A DNA stretch of 64,000 nt from Xylanibacter rarus (GTDB taxonomy: Bacteria; Bacteroidota; Bacteroidia; Bacteroidales; Bacteroidaceae). The position numbers and the translations under genes are program-made. A model generated the notes under the pieces. The model was not told where the DNA came from, ran no database searches, and saw nothing but the letters and a program-made list of their open reading frames with translations. Positions within the stretch are counted from its first letter, which is position 1. The number at the start of each line of letters is the position of its first letter. Below are positions 28,204 through 37,077 of this stretch, in pieces. The stretch spans positions 1 through 64,000 of the forward strand of contig NZ_LFQU01000003.1 of NCBI RefSeq assembly GCF_001275135.1, given 5' to 3'.

Positions 28204-28865
28204 CTCTTTCGCATTTTTTTCCGAACAAAAAAAATAGGGTTAAAGTCGTAAAAATCAGAGCCTTTTATGATTTTTGACGCTCTCAGAATCGTGTATTTTT
28301 GAGCTTTCTTTACCTCGTTTCGAAATACTTAATTTTTCTGTTTTTCGACCGAAAAACAGGCGTTAAAATTTAGCGTTTGCATTTATTATGATTTACAATA
28401 CCGAAATTTAGCCATCTGAATGTTTATATTTGTTTATATAAAACATAAATGTAAAGCGTAAATTTATATTTAAATATAAATATATTGACAGTTGAATTTA
28501 TATTTTAATATTTAAATCTTTAAATTTGCAAATTACAAGTTATATTTATGCATTTTCGGATTTATTGTTTAAATGCCTGATTATCAGCCTAAATACGATA
28601 TTTTATGAAGTAAATTTATGCAATTTTACTTATTTTCGCCTTAAAATACTGCATAAAGCCAGATTTACGCTTTTTATCAGCGCAAATAACGCTCGCCTAA
28701 TGAATTAGTTAGCAAAATCCTTTAAATAAAGGCTTATCGGGCGTTTTAATAGTCTAAATTTACATTTGTATTTTTAAATACCAAATCACAAGATTTAGAT
28801 ATTTACATTTACAAATATAAATTTATAAATTCAATATTTAAATTTTAAAATAATATTTAGGTTTG
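28204..28865. other. Very AT-rich non-coding tract upstream of an XRE regulator
   Basis: About 660 bases. From about 28430 it is nearly pure A/T with many copies of AAATTTA/TAAATTT-type words. The left part has a perfect hairpin CTGTTTTTC/GAAAAACAG (28338-28359) and the word TTTTGACGCTCTCAGAAT (28272-28289), which recurs near 36525. A 60-codon frame at 28526 is low-complexity and not believable. Possible roles are a regulatory or silencing tract, or a remnant of transferred DNA. Confidence 0.5.
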
Positions 28866-28896
28866 TTGTGTATGTCAAAAAAATGATTTACCTTTG
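28866..28896 (+). promoter_or_regulatory. Promoter of the XRE regulator
   Basis: TACCTTTG (28889-28896) is a consensus -7 box. TTG at 28866-28868 gives a 20-base spacing to a partial -33 element. Confidence 0.55.
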
Positions 28897-28940
28897 TAAA
28901 GTCTAAGAAAAATAGCAAAAAACAACATCAAGGTAAGAAA

Positions 28941-29417
28941 ATGGAAGAAATGAAAGACCGAATCAGGCAGATAATGGAGTCTCAACATATGAGTCAACAG
29001 ACCTTCGCTAACTTCATCGGAATGTCTGCTGCATCATTAAGCAGCATTTTTAACAACCGTACAAAACCGACGCTCAACACCGTTGAAGCGATTAAGAGCA
29101 AAATGCCTCGCCTGAGTACTGACTGGCTCATGTTCGGAAGAGGCTCGATGTTTATCGACGACACTCCGACTACCGACCCATCTCCTGCTGAGGATACAGA
29201 TATGGGCAGTGAGCATGTTGCTGACTTTGGAGGCGGCGTGCCGGATCTTTTCGGAGGCAACCAGACCGGAGCATCTGTTCAACAGTCTGTGCACAGACAT
29301 GTTGAGAGCGTTATTCGGCCTGAAGTGAAATATGTTGAGCGTCCGCAAAGACAGATTACAGAGATAAGGGTTTATTTTGACGACCTTACCTATGAGACTT
29401 TCGTCCCAAAGAAATAG
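28941..29417 (+). CDS. XRE-family (Cro/C1 HTH) DNA-binding protein
   Basis: 158 residues. Residues about 5-60 form the Cro/C1 HTH (M-S-Q-Q-T-F-A-N-F-I-G-M-S-A-A-S-L-S-S-I-F-N-N-R-T-K-P), followed by T-D-W-L-M-F-G-R-G, a common tail in Bacteroidota XRE proteins. The C-terminal half is acidic and probably disordered, then a beta-like stretch R-Q-I-T-E-I-R-V-Y-F-D-D-L. No phage genes are near, so a chromosomal regulator is more likely than a prophage repressor. It may bind the AT-rich tract upstream; that is inference. Confidence 0.85.
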   Translation: MEEMKDRIRQIMESQHMSQQTFANFIGMSAASLSSIFNNRTKPTLNTVEAIKSKMPRLSTDWLMFGRGSMFIDDTPTTDPSPAEDTDMGSEHVADFGGGVPDLFGGNQTGASVQQSVHRHVESVIRPEVKYVERPQRQITEIRVYFDDLTYETFVPKK

Positions 29418-29632
29418 AATTGCCGTGTAAAAACCGACAATATGTTGATTTAGCTTTGCTGGTATGCCCTTTTTTGTAGGCTTATGGCATGTACATACGT
29501 TTTTTGAGGCATTTATTGGCTCTGTCATGTGTCAGTTTTTCATTGTTGAGCGTTTTTCTTGACGTTAAATAGCCTTTTATGGCATCATATATGCCGTTTA
29601 ACATATATTTAACAGCCTGTGACTTTCGTTTT
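29418..29632. other. Intergenic region before pyrK
   Basis: The gap to pyrK (29418-29728) holds no supported gene. No strong terminator is seen after the XRE gene. The pyrK promoter is at its right end. Confidence 0.45.
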
Positions 29633-29664
29633 TTTGGAAAGCGCAGGCTTATTTTGTACCTTTG
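29633..29664 (+). promoter_or_regulatory. Promoter of pyrK-pyrD
   Basis: TTTG (29633-29636), 20 bases, TACCTTTG (29657-29664); full consensus, 65 bases before the start codon. Confidence 0.75.
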
Positions 29665-29728
29665 TATTCTGTAAGTAAGGCGATAAAGTCTTTCTTGCGC
29701 CTGGTTTAATAAGATAAATTCGTTTCTT

Positions 29729-30505
29729 ATGAAAAAATATGTTTCAGACCTCAAGGTCGTTTCTGTAGAACATATAAACGACAAATATGTTCTGATAAAG
29801 CTTACTCAGGACGAACGACTTCCGGAAATGCTCCCGGGACAGTTTGTTGAGATAAGAGTAGACGGATCGCCTTCTACATTCCTTAGGCGTCCCATTTCAA
29901 TTAATTTCGTTGATTATGACACAAATCAGCTGTGGCTTCTCGTTGCTGCTATAGGCGACGGAACACGCCGTATGGCTCAATTAAAGGCCGGAGACGTGCT
30001 TAACTGCATGTTCCCTTTGGGTAACTGCTTTACAATGCCTGAAGGCGCCTCAGAGAAGATTTTGCTTGTTGGAGGCGGCGTAGGTGTGGCTCCGCTGCTG
30101 TATTTCGGCAAGAAACTCTGCGATGCCGGTATAACCCCTGTATTTCTTCTCGGGGCACGTTCCGGAAAAGATTTGCTTCTGCTGGATGAGTTTAAAAAGT
30201 ACGGGCGCGTATGCGTAACGACAGAAGACGGCTCAATGGGCGAGAAAGGCTTTGTTACAAACCATTCTGTGCTCAATGAGGTGGCTTTCGGCCGTATAGC
30301 CACTTGCGGTCCGAAGCCAATGATGGCAGCTGTGGCAAAATATGCCAAGGCAAAAGGCATAGAATGTGAGGTGTCTTTGGAAAATAAGATGGCCTGCGGA
30401 CTGGGAGCATGTCTCTGCTGCGTTGAAAAGACCACAGAAGGCAACGTGTGTGTATGTAAGGAGGGACCGGTTGTAAACATAAAGAAATTGTTATGGCAGA
30501 TTTAA
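29729..30505 (+). CDS. pyrK: Dihydroorotate dehydrogenase electron-transfer subunit
   Basis: FAD- and [2Fe-2S]-containing partner that passes electrons from dihydroorotate oxidation to NAD. 258 residues, ferredoxin-reductase fold. The FAD motif R-R-P-I-S-I is near residue 52, NAD-site G-G-G-V-G-V-A-P-L about 112-120, and the C-terminal cluster has four Cys in C-G-L-G-A-C-L-C-C ... C-V-C. Its 3' end overlaps pyrD by 13 bases, supporting translational coupling. Confidence 0.95.
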   Translation: MKKYVSDLKVVSVEHINDKYVLIKLTQDERLPEMLPGQFVEIRVDGSPSTFLRRPISINFVDYDTNQLWLLVAAIGDGTRRMAQLKAGDVLNCMFPLGNCFTMPEGASEKILLVGGGVGVAPLLYFGKKLCDAGITPVFLLGARSGKDLLLLDEFKKYGRVCVTTEDGSMGEKGFVTNHSVLNEVAFGRIATCGPKPMMAAVAKYAKAKGIECEVSLENKMACGLGACLCCVEKTTEGNVCVCKEGPVVNIKKLLWQI

Positions 30506-31407
30506 GCGTAAATATCAACAAATTGCAGTTGAAGAACCCTGTAATGACGGCTTCGGGAACATTTGGCTATGGTCCCGAATTTGCTGATTTCATACCGTTG
30601 GAAGGTCTTGGCGGTATTATTGTGAAAGGAACCACTCTAAAACCGCGTGAGGGCAACGATTATCCCCGTATGGTAGAGACGGCTTCGGGTATGCTCAACT
30701 GCGTGGGACTGCAGAATAAGGGCGTAGACTATTTCTGTGAGCATATATATCCTGAGATAAAGGACATTGATACAAATATGATTGTAAACGTCAGCGGCTC
30801 GTCTCCTGAAGATTATGCTGAATGTGCCGCCCGTATCAACGGGCTGGACAATATTCCGGCCATAGAGCTGAATATTTCATGTCCAAACGTAAGGCAGGGA
30901 GGCATGGCCTTCGGCGTTACGTGTGCCGGTGCGGCAAGCGTAGTAAAGGCTGTGCGTGCCAGATACGACAAGACCATGATAGTAAAGCTCTCTCCCAATG
31001 TTACCGACATAGCCGAGATAGCGCGTGCCGTTGAGGCTGAGGGCGCCGACAGCGTATCGCTTATCAACACTCTTATGGGCATGGCTATTGATATAGAGAA
31101 GCGCAAGCCATTGCTTAGCATCAATACGGGCGGACTTAGCGGTCCTGCCGTGAAGCCTGTTGCCCTGCGTATGGTATGGCAGGTGGCCAAGGCTGTGAAA
31201 ATCCCTGTTGTCGGTCTTGGAGGTATCTGTAATGCCCATGATGCCATCGAATTCCTTATGGCCGGTGCTACGGCAATAGAGATTGGTACAGCTAACTTTA
31301 TCGATCCTCAGGTTACGATAAAAGTACGCGACGGCATTAATGAATGGCTCGACAGCCACGGCTGCAAGTCGGTTAAGGAGATTATCGGCACGTTGGAAGA
31401 CTGCTGA
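30493..31407 (+). CDS. pyrD: Dihydroorotate dehydrogenase, catalytic subunit (class 1B)
   Basis: Oxidises dihydroorotate to orotate in pyrimidine synthesis, using FMN. 304 residues, TIM barrel. Marks: [27 protein letters not shown] with the catalytic Cys, K-L-S-P-N-V, and G-L-G-G-I-C-N-A. Class 1B is indicated by the adjacent pyrK. Confidence 0.96.
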   Translation: MADLSVNINKLQLKNPVMTASGTFGYGPEFADFIPLEGLGGIIVKGTTLKPREGNDYPRMVETASGMLNCVGLQNKGVDYFCEHIYPEIKDIDTNMIVNVSGSSPEDYAECAARINGLDNIPAIELNISCPNVRQGGMAFGVTCAGAASVVKAVRARYDKTMIVKLSPNVTDIAEIARAVEAEGADSVSLINTLMGMAIDIEKRKPLLSINTGGLSGPAVKPVALRMVWQVAKAVKIPVVGLGGICNAHDAIEFLMAGATAIEIGTANFIDPQVTIKVRDGINEWLDSHGCKSVKEIIGTLEDC

Positions 31408-31429
31408 TATTTCTGCTTTTTACGAGATT

Positions 31430-31662
31430 TTTATAAAAAAGTTTTCTGAATAAACTCGTCACTCGTCACAACGCTATGTAAAGTGCTGTAATTTAATCAC
31501 TTATGATGTGACGACTTTGAAGGCAGACTCATCACAGTATAGGCTTTATGCTAGGCGTGATGAGTCTGTTTTTCAACTCATCACATTCAATGTCGTTGAA
31601 AATCAGTAAGTTATGTCTGCTTGTGATGAGTGACGAGTTTATTCAGAAAACTTTTTCTTTAT
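31430..31662. mobile_element. MITE-like non-autonomous element
   Basis: Terminal arms 31435-31470 and 31622-31657 are inverted repeats of 36 bases with two mismatches; the inner part (GTTTTCTGAATAAACTCGTC) is exact. The element, about 223 bases, is bracketed by TTTAT at 31430-31434 and 31658-31662, a plausible 5-base target duplication. Inside is a second perfect palindrome CAGACTCATCAC/GTGATGAGTCTG (31524-31535, 31557-31568). No coding capacity. A diverged relative is at 61771-61855. Confidence 0.7.
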
Positions 31663-32230
31663 ATTCTTTGATTTAATCCTGATTTCGGTTTACCTGAGGC
31701 TGTGTTATTCCTGTTTCAGGTTGACAAAGCTTAATCCGGATGTCTTTGCATATTGACGATTTTGCAGAAGCATACCTTTCATGTTGCGTTTTGCCGTCTT
31801 TTAGAGCCCGAAAGGTGGTCTTTTATGTGTCAATTTGCCTACTTTTATGGTGTTTTGCCTAATAATTGGGGCTAATTTAGCTCCATTCTGCCTTCTCAAC
31901 AGAGTCTTTAGTGATAAATTTAGGCCGTTTAACTCCAACCGGGCATTATTATTTTGCTGGATAGCTGCTTAATATCCGTCGCCTTGCCGTTTGCTTTTTG
32001 GGCAGATGTAACGAACTATGTCAAGAAAAACGGGCGAAAAGGCGTCTATAGAAAATATAATAGGGCTGAAAGCAGGAATACGCCAAATAGATATAACAAT
32101 ATGCGGTCTTATGGCCGATTGTAGCATTATCTTGCTCAAAATGCTTGTTGACGGCTAATATTGCAGAATATTGTCATTTTTATCTGTTTCCCTGCTTAGA
32201 TTAGTCGTAAAGCTTATTTCTGTAAGAATT
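31663..32230. other. Long intergenic region, no gene seen
   Basis: About 570 bases. The part 31740-31870 is rich in TTTTGC/GCAAAA words of the sort that recur in intergenic regions of Prevotella-like genomes (compare 36660-36770 and 61680-61760). I see no protein, tRNA or strong promoter. Confidence 0.4.
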
Positions 32231-32232
32231 AA

Positions 32233-32270
32233 AATGCTCCGAATAAAGGCTATCCCATATTCGGAGCATT
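32233..32270. terminator. Bidirectional terminator
   Basis: AATGCTCCGAATA (32233-32245) and TATTCGGAGCATT (32258-32270) form a perfect 13-bp stem with a 12-base loop, with A/T runs on both sides. It lies downstream of the minus-strand TraB-family gene. Confidence 0.75.
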
Positions 32271-32386
32271 ATTTTGTAGCAAAACGCTATTGTCATAAGG
32301 CTTTCTTGCCTTTAAAGGGGCAGGGCATTGCCCGTTTTTGTCTCTGTTATGCCGTGTAGCGTTATGATTTGTCAGATGTTGTGGAG

Positions 32387-33294
32387 CTACTGTCTTACGC
32401 TTTCAACCTTATATCCGGCTTTCTTCAGCAGTTCCAGCACGCCTTTTTCTCCCGTCAGGTGTCCGGCTCCTACGGCAAAGAATGTAGCTCTCTTCTTCAT
32501 TATCTCCGGCATCTTCTTTATCCAGTCGGTGTTGCGGTTATATATCAGCGCGTCCTTTTCCTGTGGAGTGTAGTCGCAGCTGTTGTTCAGTTTTTCTTCC
32601 ATAGCGTCGTTTATGGCCTTCAGGTCTTGTGTAAAGAAGGCTTTGGTGATGTTTTCTGTCATCATCTCATACATATCCTTATTGTCCGCAAGGCACACAG
32701 CAGTTCTTTTTGGCGCTCTTCCGTCTGTCCCTTGTACAACAGTTCCATCTGGAAGTCTATTGTCTCGAGCGCACCAACAGTCTTACCCTGTTCCTTGGCC
32801 TTATTCTGAAAATACTCGTCGAAAGTCTGGTTCGGGTTAAATTTCGGGTTCTTTTTAAGATACATCAGTACGGTCAACTGTGTTGTAAGGGCCTGTGGCG
32901 ACATTTTCCCGAACTGTTGTGCCACTATCGGGTTGGTCATGTCTATGCCTATAATGTCCTTCATCATGGCGTTGATACGTGCCATTTCCTCGGCTGTGAA
33001 CATCTTGTCTATCGTCTGTCCGTCCGGGAGCATCATGGCGCTATGTAATTTTGCCATGTTTTCAGGAGCAGTCATTTCCGACATTATTATTTCTCCGTAA
33101 ACCTGTTCAGATGCGTCTAGGGCATTTTTCAGTCCCGGTATGCTGTCAGCAAAAGATGCCGGTGCAAGATGGTATGTGCCTATTATGTACGACGGTTTGC
33201 TCAGTCCGTTGCCGGATATCTTCCATAAAAGTTGCGCCTGAATGCCTATTAACGCAACAAACAGCAAAAATGCAGAAAATAAAATTCTTTTCAT
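32387..33294 (-). pseudogene. TraB/GumN-family protein gene with a frameshift
   Basis: The N-terminal 200 residues are on 33294-32700 (signal peptide ending G-I-Q-A-Q, then L-L-W-K-I-S-G-N-G-L-S-K-P-S-Y-I-I-G-T-Y-H-L-A-P). The C-terminal 100 residues are in another frame, 32698-32387 (T-D-W-I-K-K-M-P-E-I-M ... F-F-A-V-G-A-G-H-L-T-G-E-K-G-V-L). The break is in or just after E-R-Q-K-E-L-L near 32695-32705 and fits loss of one base. The pair would make a full-size secreted TraB protein of about 300 residues, a family related to Tiki-type proteases. A -7 box (rc of 33351-33358, TATCTTTG) lies upstream. True mutation or base-call error cannot be told apart. Confidence 0.82.
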
Positions 33295-33456
33295 AGATAG
33301 AATTATTTAGGGATTACACATTTGTCATGACACTAAAAAATTATTCCGTACAAAGATAGCCAATTGTCATGCAAAAACGAAATGATAAGAAAGTTTTTTG
33401 TGTCCTGCCTCTTTATTTTTGTCTAAAGTGCTTGTTTTTAGTATGTCACGGTGCAA

Positions 33457-33555
33457 CAAAAAAAGAGAGCGGCCAATTGACCGCTCTCAACCAACACAAA
33501 AACTAAACTAGACTTAATTAGACGAAATCAAGATTTTCACAAACCCTGAATTGTC
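33457..33555 (-). ncRNA. Candidate small RNA between aroC and the TraB-family gene
   Basis: On the minus strand a full consensus promoter (33591-33560) predicts a start near 33555. About 70 bases later comes a GC-rich hairpin GAGAGCGG/CCGCTCTC (33488-33465) followed by seven T (33464-33458). The transcript would be about 97 nt and has no ORF of note. The TraB-family gene has its own -7 box further down, so this is not simply its leader. It could instead serve mainly as the aroC terminator, but the promoter placed after the aroC stop argues for a separate unit. Confidence 0.6.
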
Positions 33556-33559
33556 GATG

Positions 33560-33591
33560 CAAATATACGATATATTTTTTATACAACCAAA
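33560..33591 (-). promoter_or_regulatory. Promoter of the candidate small RNA
   Basis: Minus strand: TTTG (33591-33588), 20 bases, TATATTTG (33567-33560). Exact match to the Bacteroidota consensus. Confidence 0.7.
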
Positions 33592-33626
33592 TAATTATGC
33601 GCCTTTTTACACTTTTCTGCAAAATT

Positions 33627-34703
33627 TTAAAGTTTTATTGTTTTTGATAACAAATATTGGTCAAGTATTGTCATGGCAGCCATGGCTTCTACTATCGGTA
33701 CGGCGCGTGGCAGCACACATGGGTCATGTCGCCCTTTGGCTTTAAGGTTCACTTCTTCGCCGTCCTTGTTTACGGTCGTCTGGTCTTTCAGCAGTGTTGC
33801 TATGGGCTTGAACGCTATTCTGAAGTAGATGTCCTCGCCGTTGCTTATGCCTCCTTGTATGCCTCCGCTGTTGTTCGTTCTTGTGGCTATGCGCCCGTTG
33901 TCATTGAAGAATAGGTCGTTCACTTCGCTTCCGCGTCTGGCGCTCATGCCAAATCCTGCTCCAAACTCAATGCCTTTCACGGCGTTTATGCCCAGCATGG
34001 CGCTTCCGAGGGCTGCATGCAGCTTGTCAAACTCGGGCTCTCCGAGTCCTGCCGGGCAGCCTTTTATCACGCACGTAATTGTTCCGCCTATGGTGTCGCC
34101 CTCAGCCTTAACCTCCGAAATAAGCTTTATCATCTCTTCGGCTTTAGCCTTGTCGGGGCATCTTACAATGTTTTCCTCGGCCGACTCAAGGTCGTATTTC
34201 CTGTAGTCGCTGTCGAGAGCGATGGTGCCAACCTGTGATGTGTAGGCATTAACCGATATACCTAAACGCTTTAGAGCCAGCTTAGCCAGCGCTCCGCCTA
34301 CGCATCTGCTTATGGTTATTCGTGCCGAAGAGCGGCCTCCGCCCCTGTGGTCGCGTATGCCATATTTGTAATTATATGTAAAGTCTGCATGCGACGGACG
34401 GAAAACGTCCTTCATGTTGTCATAGTCGGACGATCTTTGATTGGAGTTTCTCACGATGAATCCGATGGGGCAGCCCGTAGACTTGCCTTCAAACACTCCG
34501 CTCAATATTTCAACCTTGTCGGCCTCCTTCCTCGCTGTTGTTATGGCGCTTTGTCCCGGTTTTCTTCTGTCAAGCTCGCCTTGTATGAAATCAAGGTCGA
34601 TGTCTATTCCTGCCGGGTATCCGTCTACAACTCCGCCGACAGCCTCGCCGTGGCTTTCGCCGAAGGTGGTCAGTCTGAACAATTTTCCGAAAGAGTTACT
34701 CAT
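33627..34703 (-). CDS. aroC: Chorismate synthase
   Basis: Last step of the shikimate pathway, FMN-dependent. 358 residues from ATG 34703 ([19 protein letters not shown]); the open frame has 14 more codons upstream that are not family-like. Signatures: G-E-S-H-G near the start, [18 protein letters not shown], and [13 protein letters not shown] near the C-terminus. It supplies chorismate to the aromatic operon at 45-49 kb. Confidence 0.97.
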   Translation of the reverse strand: MSNSFGKLFRLTTFGESHGEAVGGVVDGYPAGIDIDLDFIQGELDRRKPGQSAITTARKEADKVEILSGVFEGKSTGCPIGFIVRNSNQRSSDYDNMKDVFRPSHADFTYNYKYGIRDHRGGGRSSARITISRCVGGALAKLALKRLGISVNAYTSQVGTIALDSDYRKYDLESAEENIVRCPDKAKAEEMIKLISEVKAEGDTIGGTITCVIKGCPAGLGEPEFDKLHAALGSAMLGINAVKGIEFGAGFGMSARRGSEVNDLFFNDNGRIATRTNNSGGIQGGISNGEDIYFRIAFKPIATLLKDQTTVNKDGEEVNLKAKGRHDPCVLPRAVPIVEAMAAMTILDQYLLSKTIKL

Positions 34704-34732
34704 GTTTTGCAGAACCGTTTTTACTTTAACAT

Positions 34733-34783
34733 AAAAAATCGGCAAAACGGCTACAGCGCTTGTCGTGTCATAGCCTTTTGCCG
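34733..34783 (-). terminator. Terminator of the SlyD-like gene
   Basis: Minus strand: CGGCAAAAGGCTA (34783-34771) pairs with TAGCCGTTTTGCCG (34753-34740) with one bulge, followed by a T-run opposite 34738-34733. It isolates aroC from the upstream gene. Confidence 0.75.
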
Positions 34784-34853
34784 TTATAGGTTCAGGTCTG
34801 TTGCCGTATTTGCCTATATGCTTTTCAGACCTTTGTCTGTGCTGTTCTTTTCT

Positions 34854-35519
34854 TTAGTTGCAGCAGCAGCCGTTGCCGCCTTCGTGTCCGTGGTGGCATC
34901 CTTCGCCGTGCTCATGGTGGCATCCCTCACCATGTCCGTGATGACATCCTTCGCCATCTCCGTGGTGATGTCCGCAGCAACAGTCGCCTCCGTCTTCGCC
35001 ATGGTGTCCGCAGCAGCATCCTTCGCCGCTCATGCGGTTGATAAGGCCCTGAATTTCTTCGTTAGTAGCCTCTCTAGACTCAACGATATGTCCTTTGAAA
35101 TTGAGTGTCTTGCCAGCCAGCGGGTGGTTGAGGTCCACTCTAACCTTGTCTTCGCCTACTGATACAACTTTTGCCAAAAATCTGTTCCCGTCTTCGTTCT
35201 GCAGCGGAATAATGGCGTCTTTATATATGTTGTCATGGTCGAAGTGTCCGTTTATGCAGAAGATGTTCTTGTCAAGGTCGAGCACATGCTCTTCCTCATA
35301 GTCGCCGTACGCCTCGTCTTTCGACAGGGTGATGTCAAATTCTTCACCCTTGTTCAGTCCGGCAGTGGCATTCTCGAATGCATCGAGCGTTATGCCGTAT
35401 CCGCTGATAAACTGGAACGGCTCATTATCGGTAGCCTCTTCAACGAGTTCGTTAGAGTTGTTGTCTACAACATACAGTCTGTATGCTACTGCTATGTATT
35501 TGTTCTTGTTACTTTCCAT
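34854..35519 (-). CDS. SlyD-like FKBP peptidyl-prolyl isomerase with Cys/His-rich tail
   Basis: 221 residues from ATG 35519. FKBP core (about 5-70 and 125-150) with an inserted-flap domain, and Y-G-I-T-L-D-A-F-E-N-A-T-A-G-L near 40-54. The last roughly 55 residues hold 12 Cys and 14 His, including three near-identical G-E-G-C-H-H-x-H units and three Cys triplets. In E. coli SlyD a similar tail binds nickel and other metals. Likely a folding helper with metal storage or delivery. A -7 box (rc of 35547-35554, TATCTTTG) lies upstream. Confidence 0.9.
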   Translation of the reverse strand: MESNKNKYIAVAYRLYVVDNNSNELVEEATDNEPFQFISGYGITLDAFENATAGLNKGEEFDITLSKDEAYGDYEEEHVLDLDKNIFCINGHFDHDNIYKDAIIPLQNEDGNRFLAKVVSVGEDKVRVDLNHPLAGKTLNFKGHIVESREATNEEIQGLINRMSGEGCCCGHHGEDGGDCCCGHHHGDGEGCHHGHGEGCHHEHGEGCHHGHEGGNGCCCN

Positions 35520-35862
35520 TTCTTGACTAAAATTTTCTTTTGAGTGCAAAGATAATGCAATTTGTGCTCAGAATAAAATAAATCGTGTTTAAATTTTCTG
35601 TTTTTCTGTTTATTCTCATGCCCGTTTCTTGTTCTCGTGCCCTGTCTTTACCTGTTTCTGGTGCATCTTTTGTTGCCGTTTTGAACGGATGAAGGGGTAT
35701 TGTCTTACTTTATGTCACAAATATTTTATTGTTATTTCATATTGTTGTAATATGTTGTAAACAGATTGCTAAAAGTATTTTAAATATTTGATTTAGGTCA
35801 AAAAAGTAAGCTGTTAACGCAAACAGCATGATATTTTTGTTTCGCTTTGTCGGATTTTGATG
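35520..35862. other. Divergent intergenic region
   Basis: Holds the -7 box of the SlyD-like gene at its left end and a long AT-rich stretch. No gene seen. Confidence 0.45.
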
Positions 35863-35973
35863 TATCTTTGCACCGTCGAAAGACAAAAAGAGATAAATAA
35901 ATTTAGGATAACGAGCTGAGGCGATTCGTGAGAAAAGAGCCGGGGCTCAAGGTAAAATGAAAATTTAAGGATT
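35863..35973 (+). promoter_or_regulatory. -7 box and structured leader of the small exported protein gene
   Basis: TATCTTTG (35863-35870) is a consensus -7 box with no well-spaced -33. The leader of about 95 bases contains GAGCC/GGCTC (a tight hairpin), and the words AGGATAAC (35905-35912) and AAGGTAAAA (35949-35957). The same words occur in the same order in the leader of the 34-codon gene at 3592-3652. Confidence 0.5.
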
Positions 35974-36336
35974 ATGAAAAGATTGTTTTTAACCGTCGTA
36001 GCTGTGCTCAGCATGACTATGACATTTGCAGAAGATGAGAAGTTGAACAACGTTGAGAGCGCAAAAGCTTACAACATGGAAGTTAACTACGGCAAGCTCG
36101 CTGACTTCCTCGGTCTTTCTTCAGACCAGCTTGAGGCTGTTCAGGACATTCACACTTCATTCTGCGCAGACATGTTGAATGCTGCCAACGCTAATTCAGA
36201 CGAGCGTGCATCTATGGTTAACGGTGCAGTAGAGAAAGACCTGAAGTACATGCGTAACGTTCTTACCGGTGATCAGTTCCGCAAGTATCTGATGCTTCTG
36301 AACGTAACATTCAACAACCGTGGCATAGAAAGATAA
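35974..36336 (+). CDS. Small exported protein of unknown function
   Basis: 120 residues. The signal peptide (M-K-R-L-F-L-T-V-V-A-V-L-S-M-T-M-T-F-A, cleaved near residue 19) is followed by a helical, mildly acidic domain with L-G-L-S-S-D-Q-L-E-A-V-Q-D-I-H and L-T-G-D-Q-F-R-K-Y-L-M-L-L-N-V-T. The L-x-x-x-Q-x-x-K-Y pattern recalls Spy/CpxP-like or DUF-type periplasmic helical proteins, but I cannot assign it. Codon use looks highly optimised, and the dedicated leader and terminator suggest strong expression. Confidence 0.7.
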   Translation: MKRLFLTVVAVLSMTMTFAEDEKLNNVESAKAYNMEVNYGKLADFLGLSSDQLEAVQDIHTSFCADMLNAANANSDERASMVNGAVEKDLKYMRNVLTGDQFRKYLMLLNVTFNNRGIER

Positions 36337-36354
36337 TCATTATCGTATATCAGG

Positions 36355-36391
36355 AAGTCCGCCTGTGCGTAAGCTCAGACGGACTTTTTTT
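36355..36391 (+). terminator. Terminator of the small exported protein gene
   Basis: AAGTCCGCCTG (36355-36365) pairs with CAGACGGACTT (36376-36386) with one G-U, followed by TTTTT. Confidence 0.85.
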
Positions 36392-36969
36392 GTTTTGTGT
36401 CCTTATTGCCATATTTGTATGTGTCGTTTGGCATTTTGCTGCATCTTGTTATTGTGTCTCATTATCGCGGTATGACATTCTGAAATGTAATGAAATATTA
36501 CCGCTGAAACAGAAAACTTTTTTATTTTGACGCTCTCAGAATGGCGTTGCTCTCTATAAAAGTATGTTTTTCTCTGAAAAATAGCCGGATATTGCAATCT
36601 CTGCTAAATTGCATTATATCAGCGGTTTAGAATATTCTGCCATATAGACGTAACTCGGATGTTGCTCAATATGTGCCCTTTTGTGTTGCAAAAGCATAGG
36701 TTTCTGCATGCAAAACGGCAAGTTTTACCAGCCGAAATCAATGCTTTTTTATTAAAACAAGTGCTTTTTAGGTTCTAAGAGATGCCGCTTGTGAATATAG
36801 GTTAATTTATTGCTGCTGTTGATTGCGTTAAATTAACTTATGTTAGCAGTATGATTTCTATTTCACAGAAAACTCATGACATGATTTTTGACTTTTTCTT
36901 GAAAATGTTTTCGTGAGTCTGTTGACTTTAATTTAGTGCAAAACTCAGTCGTTACGGCCATGGCCTAAT
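36392..36969. other. Non-coding region upstream of flavodoxin
   Basis: About 580 AT-rich bases without a gene. It includes TTTTGACGCTCTCAGAAT (36525-36542), a copy of the word at 28272-28289. A GCAAAA-rich part (36660-36770) resembles the dispersed intergenic words at 31740 and 61680. Confidence 0.45.
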
Positions 36970-37037
36970 TATTTTTAGGTATTGTCAGAAACCCTATTTT
37001 TAGGTATTGCAGTATATTTTCTTGTACGTTATCTTTG
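36970..37037 (+). promoter_or_regulatory. Flavodoxin promoter with tandem operator-like repeats
   Basis: Two exact copies of TATTTTTAGGTATTG at 36970-36984 and 36995-37009, 25 bases apart. The second ends in TTG, which is the -33 element at 20 bases from TATCTTTG (37030-37037). A regulator bound to the repeats would touch RNA polymerase, so they look like an operator for the flavodoxin operon. The regulator is not known; iron control is a guess from the function. Confidence 0.65.
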
Positions 37038-37077
37038 CAGCCGTAAAGACAAATAACTCATAAATGATAAAATTGAT

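Noticed and set aside
28526-28708. 60-codon ORF in the AT-rich tract
   Set aside because: Low-complexity, Phe/Leu/Ile-rich and a product of composition; no ribosome-region or promoter context.
28941-29417. Prophage repressor
   Set aside because: Cro/C1-type HTH, but no integrase, structural or lysis genes on either side.
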